DNA from: Endozoicomonas sp. SCSIO W0465
Lineage (GTDB): Bacteria > Pseudomonadota > Gammaproteobacteria > Pseudomonadales > Endozoicomonadaceae
Assembly: GCF_023716865.1 (NCBI RefSeq)
Contig: NZ_CP092417.1
Location: 1,590,001-1,654,000 of the forward strand
DNA: 64,000 bases
Direction: 5' to 3'
The notes beneath the pieces are model-generated. The model saw only the letters and a list, made by a program, of their open reading frames with translations. It was not told where the DNA came from and did no database searches. Of the stretch, positions 26,703-35,764 are shown piece by piece (within the stretch, counting starts at the first letter, position 1; each line of letters begins with the position of its first letter). A program made the translations under genes and the position numbers.

Positions 26703-28013
26703 TCAGTAGAACATGCCTTTCCAGTCACCTGAATCCCGGGATACAGACTGAGATTGATAATCCGCTGCAGCCAATTCCAAATCGGATACTGACAACTCCA
26801 TTAATGGTTTAACACCATCGGCAGCGGGATCGTCGGCAGCGGGATCGTCGGCAACGGGATCGACAGAGCTGTTGCCTTGAGGAGTCAAAGAGTCCTCCTG
26901 TGGAGTCCCATGGCTACCATCAGATTGCTCGCCGATTTCTTTAGCGAGCCGACACTCCTGAATCAATTGGACGCGCTCAAAAAAATTCCTGACACTCCGG
27001 GCATTAGCGAAGTGGTCACCCTCATATTTTTGGATATCTGATAATTTTTCTTTGCAAACATCGAAGGCATCTTCAGCGAGCTGATAACCGTTTTTAACGC
27101 ACATAAACTGGAATATCTTAATTAACTGCTCGTCACTGTAATCCTCAAAATGGATCTTTACCGGAATTCTGGATCTAAGACCCGGATTAGACGCCATCAA
27201 TTGTTCCATTTGCTTTCGATATCCGGCCATGATGACGACGGTATTGACCTCGGGTTTTTCCAACATGAGCAACAATTTTGCAAGGGCTTCAGGGCCAAAG
27301 TCCCCAGCAGAACCAGGTTGGATGAGGCTGTATGCTTCATCGATGAACAATACGCCATTTTTCGCTGAATTAACCAGCTGCTCGGTTTTGAGAGCGGTTT
27401 CCCCCATAAACTTCGCAATCAGCCCGGATCGGTCTGCCATTACGATTTTGTCTTCCTTAATTATTCCAAGCTCATACAAAATATGCGTTATCATCTGAGC
27501 AGACATGGTTTTTCCCGTACCCGGATTGCCGGTAAACAGCATATGACCCCGGGATAAATCATCGCACTTAAGGCCGGCTTTTTTTCGCATTTTTCGAACG
27601 ATCATTTTTTGTTGCAATTTTTCGGCGTGTGCTTTCAAGTTCTCCACACCGCTCATATTGCGCAACTCTTGGAGCGAGTCAGAGTCGGCCTGTTGTTGCC
27701 TTTCAAGCTGATCGCTTAACAGGCGATACTCCTGGCGCAACCGGTTAATTTTTGGTTGCACCAGCAGTTTGTGGGTCAGTACGCGACTTAAAACTATAGT
27801 ACCCAACGTTATGGCTACCGCTCCGCCATCACCAACATAGGGCCTGCTGATTCTCAATGCTTCCAGGCTGGCTACCAGGGAAACTGAGCGAAGAAACCAT
27901 TTAGTCAGAGACGTTTCACTGATTTGTTTTTCCAGGGCATCCACCGTCTGATCAAATGTCTGGGGTGAAGACTGGGTCCATTCAGAACCAAACTGCCAAG
28001 AAAGTGTGAACAT
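26703..28013 (-). CDS. CbbX/SpoVK-type AAA+ ATPase, orphan
   Basis: A 436-residue ATPase with one AAA+ module of the CbbX/SpoVK (CfxQ) type. Walker A is GNPGTGKTMSA near 160, Walker B GVLFIDEAY near 220, sensor MAGYR near 262 and an arginine finger in LRSRIP near 277. The N-terminal 140 residues include a possible membrane-anchoring segment (GGAVAITLGTIVLSRVL) and a coiled coil rich in Gln. The C-terminal tail has a repeated VADDPAADDPAAD stretch encoded by a short DNA repeat. CbbX itself remodels Rubisco, but no Rubisco gene is here, so the substrate is unknown. It stands alone. Confidence 0.8.
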   Translation of the reverse strand: MFTLSWQFGSEWTQSSPQTFDQTVDALEKQISETSLTKWFLRSVSLVASLEALRISRPYVGDGGAVAITLGTIVLSRVLTHKLLVQPKINRLRQEYRLLSDQLERQQQADSDSLQELRNMSGVENLKAHAEKLQQKMIVRKMRKKAGLKCDDLSRGHMLFTGNPGTGKTMSAQMITHILYELGIIKEDKIVMADRSGLIAKFMGETALKTEQLVNSAKNGVLFIDEAYSLIQPGSAGDFGPEALAKLLLMLEKPEVNTVVIMAGYRKQMEQLMASNPGLRSRIPVKIHFEDYSDEQLIKIFQFMCVKNGYQLAEDAFDVCKEKLSDIQKYEGDHFANARSVRNFFERVQLIQECRLAKEIGEQSDGSHGTPQEDSLTPQGNSSVDPVADDPAADDPAADGVKPLMELSVSDLELAAADYQSQSVSRDSGDWKGMFY

Positions 28014-28233
28014 AATGACCTGCTTTTAAGATAATCAACTCTGGTTTTTTAATGCGATAAGTTTTGCATTCAACGGCTCACATTCTGCGCTGACTTTCAA
28101 TGCATACTTATGGTAATTCGGACAGCAGTTCAGCGAAAAAACTCCTCTCGTTAAACGATTTGTTAGTCAAACAAACTGACTGGTTATGTCTGCTGACATA
28201 ATGAGACGCACATATGTCAGTTTTGTGAAGAAA

Positions 28234-28255
28234 CTGTCATAAAACTGTCATAAAG
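28234..28255 (+). promoter_or_regulatory. PhoB-binding Pho box
   Basis: CTGTCAT at 28234-28240 and again at 28245-28251, an 11-bp direct repeat with an A-rich spacer. This is the classical Pho box. It lies 50 bases upstream of the Na/Pi symporter start, with a TATTTTTATC stretch after it as a likely -10 region. Confidence 0.88.
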
Positions 28256-28302
28256 AATGGATATTTTTATCATCAACTTTTAAGCACCAGGGTGCACTCT
28301 CT

Positions 28303-29475
28303 ATGTCTGAAATGACATCCGTTTCTTCACAGGGCGCTGATTTCGAAACCATGACCACGCGCCATTACGGTCGTATCTGGCTGCGCGTTGTTCTGTGGAT
28401 CTATGCTCTGCTGGTCGCTGTCAGTGTCATCGGCTCCGGCTTTAAAATGGCGGTGGGTGGCACTGAAGCGGCAGCACAGCTGTTCAGCTTTGCCAACAAT
28501 GCCATCATGGCGCTACTGGCGGGCACACTGGCGACAGCGCTCGTACAATCCTCCAGTACCGTCACTTCCGTTATTGTCGGCCTGGTTGCCGGTGGCCTGC
28601 CTGTTCATATGGCGATCCCGATGATTATGGGGGCTAACATCGGCACGACCATTACCAACACCATCGTTAGCCTGGGCCATATTCGCTGCCATAAAGAGTT
28701 CAAGCAGGCGTTTGCAGCCTCTACGGTTCATGACTTCTTCAACTGGTTGGCGGTTCTGATTCTTCTGCCTCTGGAACTGTTCACAGGCTTCCTCAGCAAG
28801 CTCTCCTCTTCCGTCGCAGGAATGCTGGTTGGCGGTCAGAATATGTCAATGAAAGGCCTGAACTTTATTGACCCGTTAACCTCTCCGGCAGAAGACATTA
28901 TTAAAGGTTTTGTATCGGTATTGCCGGACAGCACGCTTTCTGGCGTTGCCATGATTGCTATTGGTATTGTGCTGATCTTTTTCTCAGTGGTTCGCCTGGG
29001 CAAGCTGCTTAAGAAAGTGATGGTGGGTAAAGCCAAGGATGCATTGCACAGGTCTATTGGCCGTGGTCCAATCAGCGGCATTCTGTCCGGTATGACCATG
29101 ACAGTGATGGTTCAGTCTTCATCAACCACTACCAGCCTGATGGTACCGATGGTGGCCAATGGCCTGTTTACTGTACGGCAGATGTACCCTTTCACCCTGG
29201 GCGCTAATATCGGTACAACCATCACGGCGTTGCTGGCTGCCACCGCCATTACCGGTCCTGCGGCCCTGCCAGCACTGACCATCGCCATGGTGCATTTCTT
29301 CTTCAACTTCTGTGCTGTTGTTCTGATTTGCGGTATCAAGTGGCTGAGAGAAATACCGCTGTTTATGGCAGACAAACTCTCTGATCTGGCCGTTAAGAAC
29401 AGAATTTACGCTTTTGCCTATCTGTTCATTGCCTTTTTCATTTTGCCAGGCATCATCATTTTTCTGACAGCCTGA
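28303..29475 (+). CDS. nptA: Sodium/phosphate symporter, NptA type
   Basis: An inner-membrane carrier that takes up inorganic phosphate with sodium (PNaS family). Two inverted repeats carry the signature: ALVQSSSTVTSVIVG with GANIGTTITN in the first half, VMVQSSSTTTSLMVP with GANIGTTITALL in the second. About 8-9 membrane segments are visible. The length (390) is right for the short bacterial form without a PhoU domain. The Pho box upstream indicates induction by phosphate limitation through PhoBR. It is a single-gene unit with its own terminator. Confidence 0.93.
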   Translation: MSEMTSVSSQGADFETMTTRHYGRIWLRVVLWIYALLVAVSVIGSGFKMAVGGTEAAAQLFSFANNAIMALLAGTLATALVQSSSTVTSVIVGLVAGGLPVHMAIPMIMGANIGTTITNTIVSLGHIRCHKEFKQAFAASTVHDFFNWLAVLILLPLELFTGFLSKLSSSVAGMLVGGQNMSMKGLNFIDPLTSPAEDIIKGFVSVLPDSTLSGVAMIAIGIVLIFFSVVRLGKLLKKVMVGKAKDALHRSIGRGPISGILSGMTMTVMVQSSSTTTSLMVPMVANGLFTVRQMYPFTLGANIGTTITALLAATAITGPAALPALTIAMVHFFFNFCAVVLICGIKWLREIPLFMADKLSDLAVKNRIYAFAYLFIAFFILPGIIIFLTA

Positions 29476-29502
29476 TTGCAGAGATAGCATTACATACCAC
29501 AG

Positions 29503-29540
29503 GACCTGCTCTGCTTTGAATGCATTGCAGGTCTTTTTTT
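29503..29540 (+). terminator. Intrinsic terminator after the Na/Pi symporter
   Basis: GACCTGC (29503-29509) pairs with GCAGGTC (29527-29533), followed by seven T. Confidence 0.85.
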
Positions 29541-29653
29541 ATCGGTTAACGCCTTGAAACAGAGTTATTACTCAACATTCAATTAACTGATCGGGATAAA
29601 AAAACGCACTTCCGAGTCTAAAGTGTCAGATACGTGAGCACAGTGCAGCCTCA

Positions 29654-31000
29654 ATGATGACTTTTCAGAACAAAACGCTCCAGAACAAAACACTGAACCT
29701 CTCAGCCGGTGCAGATAACCTCAAGCGCTTGTGCTGGCTGCGTGGAACCCTCATTGCTTTTGAATGTATCGTCTTTTTCCTGGCCAGTTTTTATTTTGAG
29801 ATCCCGATAATCGGGCTTGTCCTGACCGGTTTAATGAACGTTCTCCTGATCACCGGCACAATCCTTCGGCTACAAGTGTTCAAAAGGAATGTCAGCGATC
29901 AGGAGTTCTTTGTTCAACTATTGCTGGACCTGCTTTCCCAGAGCACGCTCTTATTCTTCAGCGGTGGTTATACCAATCCACTGGTATCGACCTGCCTGAT
30001 AACTGTCTGTATTGGCGCAGCACTGCTCCCGGTGAAATACAGCTGGTGGGCGACGTTCAGTGCGGTTTTACTCTATACCCTGCTGATGAAATGGTATGTG
30101 CCAGCCACGTCTGGTTCGGAACTTTACGTGCCAGAACACCAGCTAATGATTGACATTCATTTGCTTGGCATGTGGCTGGCGTTTGTTGTCAGCGCATGCC
30201 TTATCAATTACTTCGTCGAGCGGATGGCATCAGCCCTGAGAAAACAACAAAGAGACACTGCCATCAGTAGAGAGCTTCAGCTGAGAGATGAAAGCATTCT
30301 GGCCATTGCCCTCCAAGCCGCCGGGGCAGCCCACGAACTGGGAACGCCATTAACGACAATGGCCATTGTTCTACAGGATCTTCAGGACGAATATCAGAAC
30401 AAGGCACTGGCTGAACGCTTGAAATTTCTCAGGGACCAGGTTGATGAATGCAAGAAAAGGCTTCAACAGTTAGTAACCCAAAACCAATCTAAGGGTATTG
30501 AAAGTATCGATAGTCAGGATTTTCTTTCAGAGGTCATTCAACAATGGCAACTTTTCCGACCAGAATCCGGGCTGCATTACAACGCTTCTCAATGGCCGGC
30601 CGCAATAGCTATTCCCTGCGATCTGACACTGTATCAAACCATGACTTCATTACTGGCTAATGCAGAAGATGCGAGTCCGGGTCAGGTTTCGCTAAACGTG
30701 ATGCACAATAGCCAAAACCTGACAATACAGATCCTGGATCAAGGCACAGGCTTCACCGAAACCAACTCTCCCCTGCCCCTGAAAAGCTCAGCCAGTACAA
30801 ATAAGAAGAACCGGGAAGCCTTATCAAGGAGACCCGGTAGCTTAAAAGAAGATGGCCTCGGGATTGGTTTATTACTCAGCCAGGCCAGTATTGAGCGGTT
30901 GGGAGGTCAGATACAGATTACCAGTCTGACCTGCAGGGGTAGCCTGGTTGAAGTACAACTCCCCATCATCAGCAAAAGCGCACGGGAAATAATAAAGTGA
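29654..31000 (+). CDS. roxS: Redox-sensing histidine kinase, RegB/PrrB/RoxS type
   Basis: A membrane sensor kinase of the RegB family, which senses the quinone pool or redox state and controls respiratory genes. Six membrane segments occupy residues 30-190. The GGYTNPL motif near 115 corresponds to the quinone-binding GGxxNPF loop. The H-box AAGAAHELGTPLTTM near 230 holds the phosphorylated His. A conserved redox Cys follows in DQVDECKKRL near 260. The ATP-binding domain has NAEDAS, DQGTGF and DGLGIGLLLS. The stop overlaps the start of the regulator gene, so the pair is co-translated. Confidence 0.9.
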   Translation: MMTFQNKTLQNKTLNLSAGADNLKRLCWLRGTLIAFECIVFFLASFYFEIPIIGLVLTGLMNVLLITGTILRLQVFKRNVSDQEFFVQLLLDLLSQSTLLFFSGGYTNPLVSTCLITVCIGAALLPVKYSWWATFSAVLLYTLLMKWYVPATSGSELYVPEHQLMIDIHLLGMWLAFVVSACLINYFVERMASALRKQQRDTAISRELQLRDESILAIALQAAGAAHELGTPLTTMAIVLQDLQDEYQNKALAERLKFLRDQVDECKKRLQQLVTQNQSKGIESIDSQDFLSEVIQQWQLFRPESGLHYNASQWPAAIAIPCDLTLYQTMTSLLANAEDASPGQVSLNVMHNSQNLTIQILDQGTGFTETNSPLPLKSSASTNKKNREALSRRPGSLKEDGLGIGLLLSQASIERLGGQIQITSLTCRGSLVEVQLPIISKSAREIIK

Positions 31001-31566
31001 CGATGAGCCCCGGAAAAGTCCTTGAGCTGTCGGCTATTTTGATTGCCGATGATGACCTGGTCTTTTTACACACGCTCGCTACCTCACTCAGAAAAAAGGG
31101 ATTTATCCCCATTACGGCAGACACCATTGGCAAAGCCACAGCCTTGCAACAAAAACACCGACCGGCAAGTGCTGTTGTTGACCTGAAAATAGGCAGTGAG
31201 AGCGGTCTCAGGCTGATTCCACTTTTACTTAACGTCAATCCAAATATTGATATTATCGTACTAACAGGGTATGCCAGCATTGCTACTGCTGTTAGCGCCA
31301 TTAAACTGGGTGCCAGAGACTATCTCTGCAAGCCGGTAGACACTTTACAAATACTCTCAGCACTCAATATCAGCAAGCTTGCAGCAGATCATGAATCATG
31401 CACGGTCATCCCGCAAAACAGGATGCCAGTTTACCAGCTGGAATGGGAGTATCTGCAGAAAGTGCTTCTGGAGCACAATGGCAATATTTCTGCCGCTGCC
31501 CGAAGCCTCGGCATGCATCGCAGAACACTTCAGCGAAAACTCAATAAACGGTCAGGCTCGCGCTGA
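30997..31566 (+). CDS. roxR: Response regulator, RegA/PrrA/RoxR type
   Basis: Partner of the preceding kinase. The receiver domain has the acidic pair IADDDLVF, the phosphorylated Asp in AVVDLKIGSESGL, and the Lys in LCKPVDT. The short C-terminal Fis-type helix-turn-helix (HNGNISAAARSLGMHRRTLQRKL) matches RegA/RoxR. It has 189 residues, as expected. It begins at GTG 30997 in the GTGA overlap with roxS, or at ATG 31003. Confidence 0.93.
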   Translation: MTMSPGKVLELSAILIADDDLVFLHTLATSLRKKGFIPITADTIGKATALQQKHRPASAVVDLKIGSESGLRLIPLLLNVNPNIDIIVLTGYASIATAVSAIKLGARDYLCKPVDTLQILSALNISKLAADHESCTVIPQNRMPVYQLEWEYLQKVLLEHNGNISAAARSLGMHRRTLQRKLNKRSGSR

Positions 31567-31582
31567 TATTATGTAAGTATTA

Positions 31583-32416
31583 TTGCCTCTCTCCCCGGCA
31601 ACGATTACGATTGTTGGTTTTATATGCAACGGTCACTTATTTACGGTGAATTGCTTATTTCTTCGTAGCGCTTTCTTGCGAGGCTTCTTTTTCAGCAAGA
31701 ACCTTTTCAGCAAGAACCGTCAGATACTCTCATTGATGGGTCTGCTCAGTATCACGTCCCTCTTTGGCAGCACCCTGATCACTACGCTCGCAATTACCTG
31801 GCAATACACGCTTTATACGCTATCCACCGGCCAGTGGGCCTGGCTCTTTACGGCCAGCTCCCTGACCATGGCCCTGGCGCTGACACCCTCTACGCTTATC
31901 GCCTTGATCAGTGGTTATTTTCTCGGATGGGCCGCGTTTTTTTATATCCTGATTTCATACCCGGTCGCCTCTGCCATCGGTTATACCGTCGGAAAATCAC
32001 TGGATCATGGGAAGCTGATGAATACCCTTCCTCCCACATCCCGAATACACCTGATGCTTGACGAGCTGAAACATCATCAGTGGCCGCTGGTCATTCTGAC
32101 CCGGATATCCCCGATCCTGCCCTTTTCATTAATGAATCTGGTGCTACCCGCGATTGGTATCCGCCTCCAGACATTTCTGCTTGCCGGCTTTATTGGCATG
32201 TTACCGAGAACACTGTTTGCCCTCTGGGCAGGCATGCAGGCAAGAGACCTGATATCGTTACTGAAAAACCCAACGCAAGATAATCTGTCCATCATTTTCA
32301 TGGTGATGGTTTCGATTCTTTCCATTGGCGGCCTGCTTTATCTTGCCCGGAAAGCATCAACAACCATCTTGATGAGACAAGCAGCCAGGCTCAGGGAGAG
32401 CAAAACCTATGGATGA
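31583..32416 (+). CDS. TVP38/TMEM64-family membrane protein
   Basis: An integral membrane protein with a VTT (DedA-like) domain. ISGYFLGWAAFFYILISYPVASAIGYTVGK and LTRISPILPFSLMNLVLPAIGI (read in pieces, residues 110-200) carry the family's reentrant loops, including the Arg and Pro of TRISPILPF. Related proteins act in lipid or osmotic homeostasis. The start is unclear: TTG 31583 gives a long N-terminus, ATG 31736 a shorter one that keeps the domain. The end overlaps the next gene by 8 bases, so they form an operon, perhaps also with roxSR, 16 bases upstream. Confidence 0.8.
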   Translation: MPLSPATITIVGFICNGHLFTVNCLFLRSAFLRGFFFSKNLFSKNRQILSLMGLLSITSLFGSTLITTLAITWQYTLYTLSTGQWAWLFTASSLTMALALTPSTLIALISGYFLGWAAFFYILISYPVASAIGYTVGKSLDHGKLMNTLPPTSRIHLMLDELKHHQWPLVILTRISPILPFSLMNLVLPAIGIRLQTFLLAGFIGMLPRTLFALWAGMQARDLISLLKNPTQDNLSIIFMVMVSILSIGGLLYLARKASTTILMRQAARLRESKTYG

Positions 32417-32939
32417 AAAGCGTGTTGCACTCTTTGTTGACGTGCAAAACATCTATTACACCACACGACAGGTTTTTAACAGTCACTTCGATTACAACGC
32501 ATTCTGGGCTCTTGTCAGTAAAGGCAGGCAGGTTACCAAAGCCATCGCCTATGCTATTGATCGTGGGGACCCCCGGCAACGGCAATTCCAGGACATTCTT
32601 CGAGCCATTGGCTTTGAAGTAAAGCTGAAACCCTTCATTCAAAGAAGCGACGGAACCGCAAAAGGTGACTGGGATGTTGGCATAACGCTGGATGTCATGA
32701 GCTGGGCCCCCAAGGTCGATATGGTTGCCCTCGCTTCCGGTGATGGCGACTTTGATCTGCTATTGCAGAAGGTCCGACAGGATTTTGGATTGCATACTGA
32801 GGTATACGGTGTTGAGGCTCTGACAGCATCTTCTTTGATTCAAGTTTCCGACCACTTTATTCCGATTACCCATGACCTGTTACTGCCAATCAGGAAAACG
32901 AAAAAGAACAGCCAGGAAGATGTAACAAATACTATATAA
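32409..32939 (+). CDS. NYN-domain (LabA/DUF88-like) putative RNase
   Basis: A 176-residue PIN-like nuclease-fold protein. The conserved acidic residues are seen in VALFVDVQNIYY (Asp and Asn), AKGDWDVGITLDVM and VALASGDGDFDLLLQKVR, the NYN signature. Such proteins are putative metal-dependent RNases. The start overlaps the preceding membrane-protein gene, and the two are probably translated together. The biological role is unknown. Confidence 0.88.
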   Translation: MDEKRVALFVDVQNIYYTTRQVFNSHFDYNAFWALVSKGRQVTKAIAYAIDRGDPRQRQFQDILRAIGFEVKLKPFIQRSDGTAKGDWDVGITLDVMSWAPKVDMVALASGDGDFDLLLQKVRQDFGLHTEVYGVEALTASSLIQVSDHFIPITHDLLLPIRKTKKNSQEDVTNTI

Positions 32940-33254
32940 ATCAGAACATTAATTTCTAATCCTACAAGGTGTACCAACCCCTGATTTCCGGTTAAAATTC
33001 ATGCGGGGATTTGTTTTTAACAAACTTGATAAAATCTTTGACATCCCCTCGGACAGCTATTAGAGTTCCTATTGGCCATTATTGAGAAGAACGAAAAATC
33101 GCTTTTTGAGTACTTCCTGATCGTCACACCACTTCTTAGTTTAAGTTATGCTGCTTTGATTGCTTTACTCTTAAATAGTTATATGAAGATGTGACTGCAC
33201 ATTGGCTTAACGCGTGTACAACGCATTTTTATAGAAATATTCAGGAGACATTCC
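32940..33254. other. Intergenic region and probable long leader of the cold-shock gene
   Basis: No gene is seen in these 315 bases. Cold-shock genes often have a long 5' untranslated leader that folds with temperature, and the length allows one here. AGGAGA lies at a normal distance before the ATG at 33255. Confidence 0.4.
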
Positions 33255-33464
33255 ATGTCTAAATCGACCGGAACGGTAAAGTGGTTCAGTGAAGAGAAAG
33301 GCTTTGGCTTTATCGCTCAGGATAACGGCGGTCCAGACGTTTTCGTTCACTTCCGTGCCATCATTGGCGACGGCTTTAAAACTCTCGCTGAAGGTCAGGC
33401 TGTGACCTTTGACGTTGAGCAGGGCCAGAAAGGCCTTCAGGCTGCCAACGTAGAGAAAGTATAA
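33255..33464 (+). CDS. Cold-shock domain protein, CspA family
   Basis: A 69-residue single-domain RNA chaperone. The RNA-binding motifs are KGFGFI (RNP1) and VFVHF (RNP2). GTVKWFSEEKGFGFI is the standard start of the family. AGGAGA precedes the ATG. It is monocistronic, with a terminator behind it. Confidence 0.97.
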   Translation: MSKSTGTVKWFSEEKGFGFIAQDNGGPDVFVHFRAIIGDGFKTLAEGQAVTFDVEQGQKGLQAANVEKV

Positions 33465-33490
33465 GCTTTTCCCTTTCGGGAAAACAAAAA

Positions 33491-33517
33491 AAGAGCACGG
33501 TAACGTGCTCTTTTTTT
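33491..33517 (+). terminator. Intrinsic terminator of the cold-shock gene
   Basis: AAGAGCACG pairs with CGTGCTCTT around a short loop, followed by a T run. The next 370 bases to 33889 hold no gene that I can support. Confidence 0.95.
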
Positions 33518-33889
33518 ATGCGCCATACTTTCCCACCAGAGAAAAACCTGATCAAATCGTTTTACGGTTTCTACTTTAATCTGCTTTCAAAAGTTACGTA
33601 AATATCCTCTTCTGTTCACCCTTTCAGTTATCCCGGGAAACCTGCCAACAGTTTGACTGACAGTTAGAATCATCTATTTTTTTAGCAGCGATTCGCTTTT
33701 TGGCTTTCGTGAATACTTATCCGTTTTCTGTCAAACAACTCGTATATTTCCAAGCACAGCCAATGCGTACCCAACACCGTTGCACGCTACCTATTGTACG
33801 AAACTGACGTATAAAACTGAAAACCTCTCAAACTCCTGATACCCCGAATGAGTCAAAGAGTGGTTTCAGCCTCTTTCTGGAGCATGACC

Positions 33890-34420
33890 ATGAAAACTCC
33901 GAACACCTGTGTTGCCGTCTATAAAACCCATCACGCTGCTGATGATGCGGTTAAGCTCCTGCAAAAAGCGGGTTTTGATATGAAAAAAATATCGGTCATT
34001 GGTAAGGATTACCATACAGAAGAACATGTCGTTGGTTATTACAATACGGGTGATAAAATGAAAGCCTGGGGAAAAATGGGGGCTTTCTGGGGTGGACTCT
34101 GGGGCATTTTGTTTGGTGCTGCATTTTTTGTAATCCCCGGCGTTGGCCCAATGGTTATTGCCGGACCATTGGTATCTGCCATTGTTGGCGGTCTTGAAGG
34201 CGCGGTGATCGTTGGCGGTTTATCGGCGCTGGGTGCAGGCCTTGCCAGTATGGGAATCCCCAAAAACAGTGTTGTACGTTATGAAGAATCTCTGTCTGCA
34301 GGTAATTTTCTGTTGCTATACAATAGCACAGAAGAAGATGTTGCTGCGGCAGCAAAGTTCTTGCTTGAAAGCACCGGGCATGATGGCGTGGACACTCATA
34401 ACGACAACAGTGGCAAGTAA
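33890..34420 (+). CDS. Glycine-rich membrane-associated stress-type protein
   Basis: A 176-residue protein resembling the general stress protein 17M / YflT-like group. The N-terminal ACT-like segment VAVYKTHHAADDAVKLLQKAGF is followed by KKISVIGKDYHTEEHVVGYY. A Gly-rich hydrophobic hairpin follows (WGGLWGILFGAAFFVIPGVG and GPLVSAIVGGLEGAVIVGGL) and then a C-terminal segment ending in a His/Asp/Asn-rich tail. ATG 33890 has TGGAG 8 bases upstream; earlier in-frame starts at 33848 and 33884 are less well placed. The function is not established. Confidence 0.75.
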   Translation: MKTPNTCVAVYKTHHAADDAVKLLQKAGFDMKKISVIGKDYHTEEHVVGYYNTGDKMKAWGKMGAFWGGLWGILFGAAFFVIPGVGPMVIAGPLVSAIVGGLEGAVIVGGLSALGAGLASMGIPKNSVVRYEESLSAGNFLLLYNSTEEDVAAAAKFLLESTGHDGVDTHNDNSGK

Positions 34421-34527
34421 ACAAAGGTATAACTGCAGAAAAGTGCTAAGACCTCTACAGCCACCCTCGTTCCCATGCTTTCAGGTCCTATGGGTCGTGG
34501 GTGGGAACAAGTCCATAAAAAGCCTCA

Positions 34528-34693
34528 TAGGAGGCTGACCGAGAATAGCGCCCGTAGCGAGGATGGCAGAAAATTGAGGATAAAAAGCCGGAAATTTTTA
34601 GTGAATAGTGGTTCTATTTGCTAAAAATTTCCGATTTTTTAGACCAATTTGCTGCCACCGCAGTAGGGCAGACTATTCTCGGTCAGCCTCCTA
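34528..34693. repeat. MITE-like inverted-repeat element, copy B
   Basis: A 166-bp element with ends TAGGAGGCTGACCGAGAATA and its reverse complement, in reverse orientation to copy A at 11390-11556. The flanking 60-bp arms match copy A; the centre differs and is itself palindromic (CGGAAATTTTTAG with CTAAAAATTTCCG). Its right end overlaps the modC stop codon: the TAG is made of element bases. Confidence 0.85.
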
Positions 34694-35764
34694 GATAACA
34701 TCCAGGCAGGATCCTTTAAAATGGGCAAAAACACGCTGTCCCACTGACAGATGCAATAACCCCAACGCCCTCCTGGTGACCAGCGCCAGCAGTGTCTGCC
34801 CTTCTGCTTCCATAAACAGCATGACATTATTTGAATCAAGTTCCTGAATGGCCCGAATCGTTGTCGCCACTCGATTCTGAACACTTGTGCAGTGGATCTC
34901 TTCCACAACAATGCTGACTTCCTGCGCAGGCAATATAACCCTCAGTTCTGTCCCCGGTATCGCTGAAATTTGATTCGCCAATAACTTCTGCTGACCAAAC
35001 TGCAGTTCTGTAAAGCCATACTCCTGGTCATGGCCTCCTACCTTGACTTCGAGAATTGAAAGCGCACAGTCATCCCTGGTTAATAAAGAACCTGGCCGAC
35101 TGAGTAATTGACGACACTCACCGCAGGATAAAACCTGACCCTGTTCAATCAGCACCAGCTTATCGGCCAGCCGTGCCACCTCCTCGCGTGCATGGCTTAC
35201 CATGATGACAGGTATCCCGAAGTACTGATGGATATTCCTCAAACAGGGAAAAATTCTTGTTTTGGAAGACCAGTCAAGGGAAGCCAGAGGCTCATCCATT
35301 AATAGAAGACGAGGCACACTTAATAGGGTTCGGGCAATAGCAACCCGCTGCTTTTCGCCTCCGGACAGTTTATCAACAGAACGTCCCAGTAAATGCTCAA
35401 TATCAAGCTGATCAACAACCTCTGCCAGTGATGGCATGTTAGCATCAGCTCTGGCCCGCCTCAGCGCAAACAGCAGGTTTTCCATAACATCCAGATGGGG
35501 AAACAGTCTGGCTTCCTGGAATATATAGCCAATGCCCCGTTGCTCCGGCGGTATCCATATTCCCTTTTCGGAGTCCTGCCAGACTTCATCATTAAACTGG
35601 ACTCTCCCCCGGGCATGGGTTTCCAAACCGGCAATGGTTCGCAGCAGCGATGTCTTACCACAACCAGAGCGCCCCATAATGGCCCAGGTGCTATCGGCAT
35701 CCAGTGATTCATCAACATTAAGAACAAAGCGGTCCCGGGGAAGCTGAATATCAACGCTTAGCAT
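34691..35764 (-). CDS. modC: Molybdate ABC transporter ATP-binding protein ModC
   Basis: The ATPase of the molybdate importer. Walker A is GRSGCGKTSLLR near 32, the Q-loop IFQEARLFPH, the ABC signature LSGGEKQRVAIARTLL, Walker B LLLMDEPLASLD and the switch His in MVSHAREE. The C-terminal 70 residues form the MOP molybdate-binding domain (TTIRAIQELDSNNVMLFMEAEG). It has 357 residues. The last codons and stop coincide with the end of the inverted-repeat element, so the original C-terminus may have been altered by a few residues. Confidence 0.95.
   Translation of the reverse strand: MLSVDIQLPRDRFVLNVDESLDADSTWAIMGRSGCGKTSLLRTIAGLETHARGRVQFNDEVWQDSEKGIWIPPEQRGIGYIFQEARLFPHLDVMENLLFALRRARADANMPSLAEVVDQLDIEHLLGRSVDKLSGGEKQRVAIARTLLSVPRLLLMDEPLASLDWSSKTRIFPCLRNIHQYFGIPVIMVSHAREEVARLADKLVLIEQGQVLSCGECRQLLSRPGSLLTRDDCALSILEVKVGGHDQEYGFTELQFGQQKLLANQISAIPGTELRVILPAQEVSIVVEEIHCTSVQNRVATTIRAIQELDSNNVMLFMEAEGQTLLALVTRRALGLLHLSVGQRVFAHFKGSCLDVI

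Noticed and set aside
34440..34527. GTTCCCA-TGGGAAC stem before MITE copy B as part of the element
   Set aside because: Copy A does not have it and it lies outside the terminal inverted repeats. It may be a separate small repeat.
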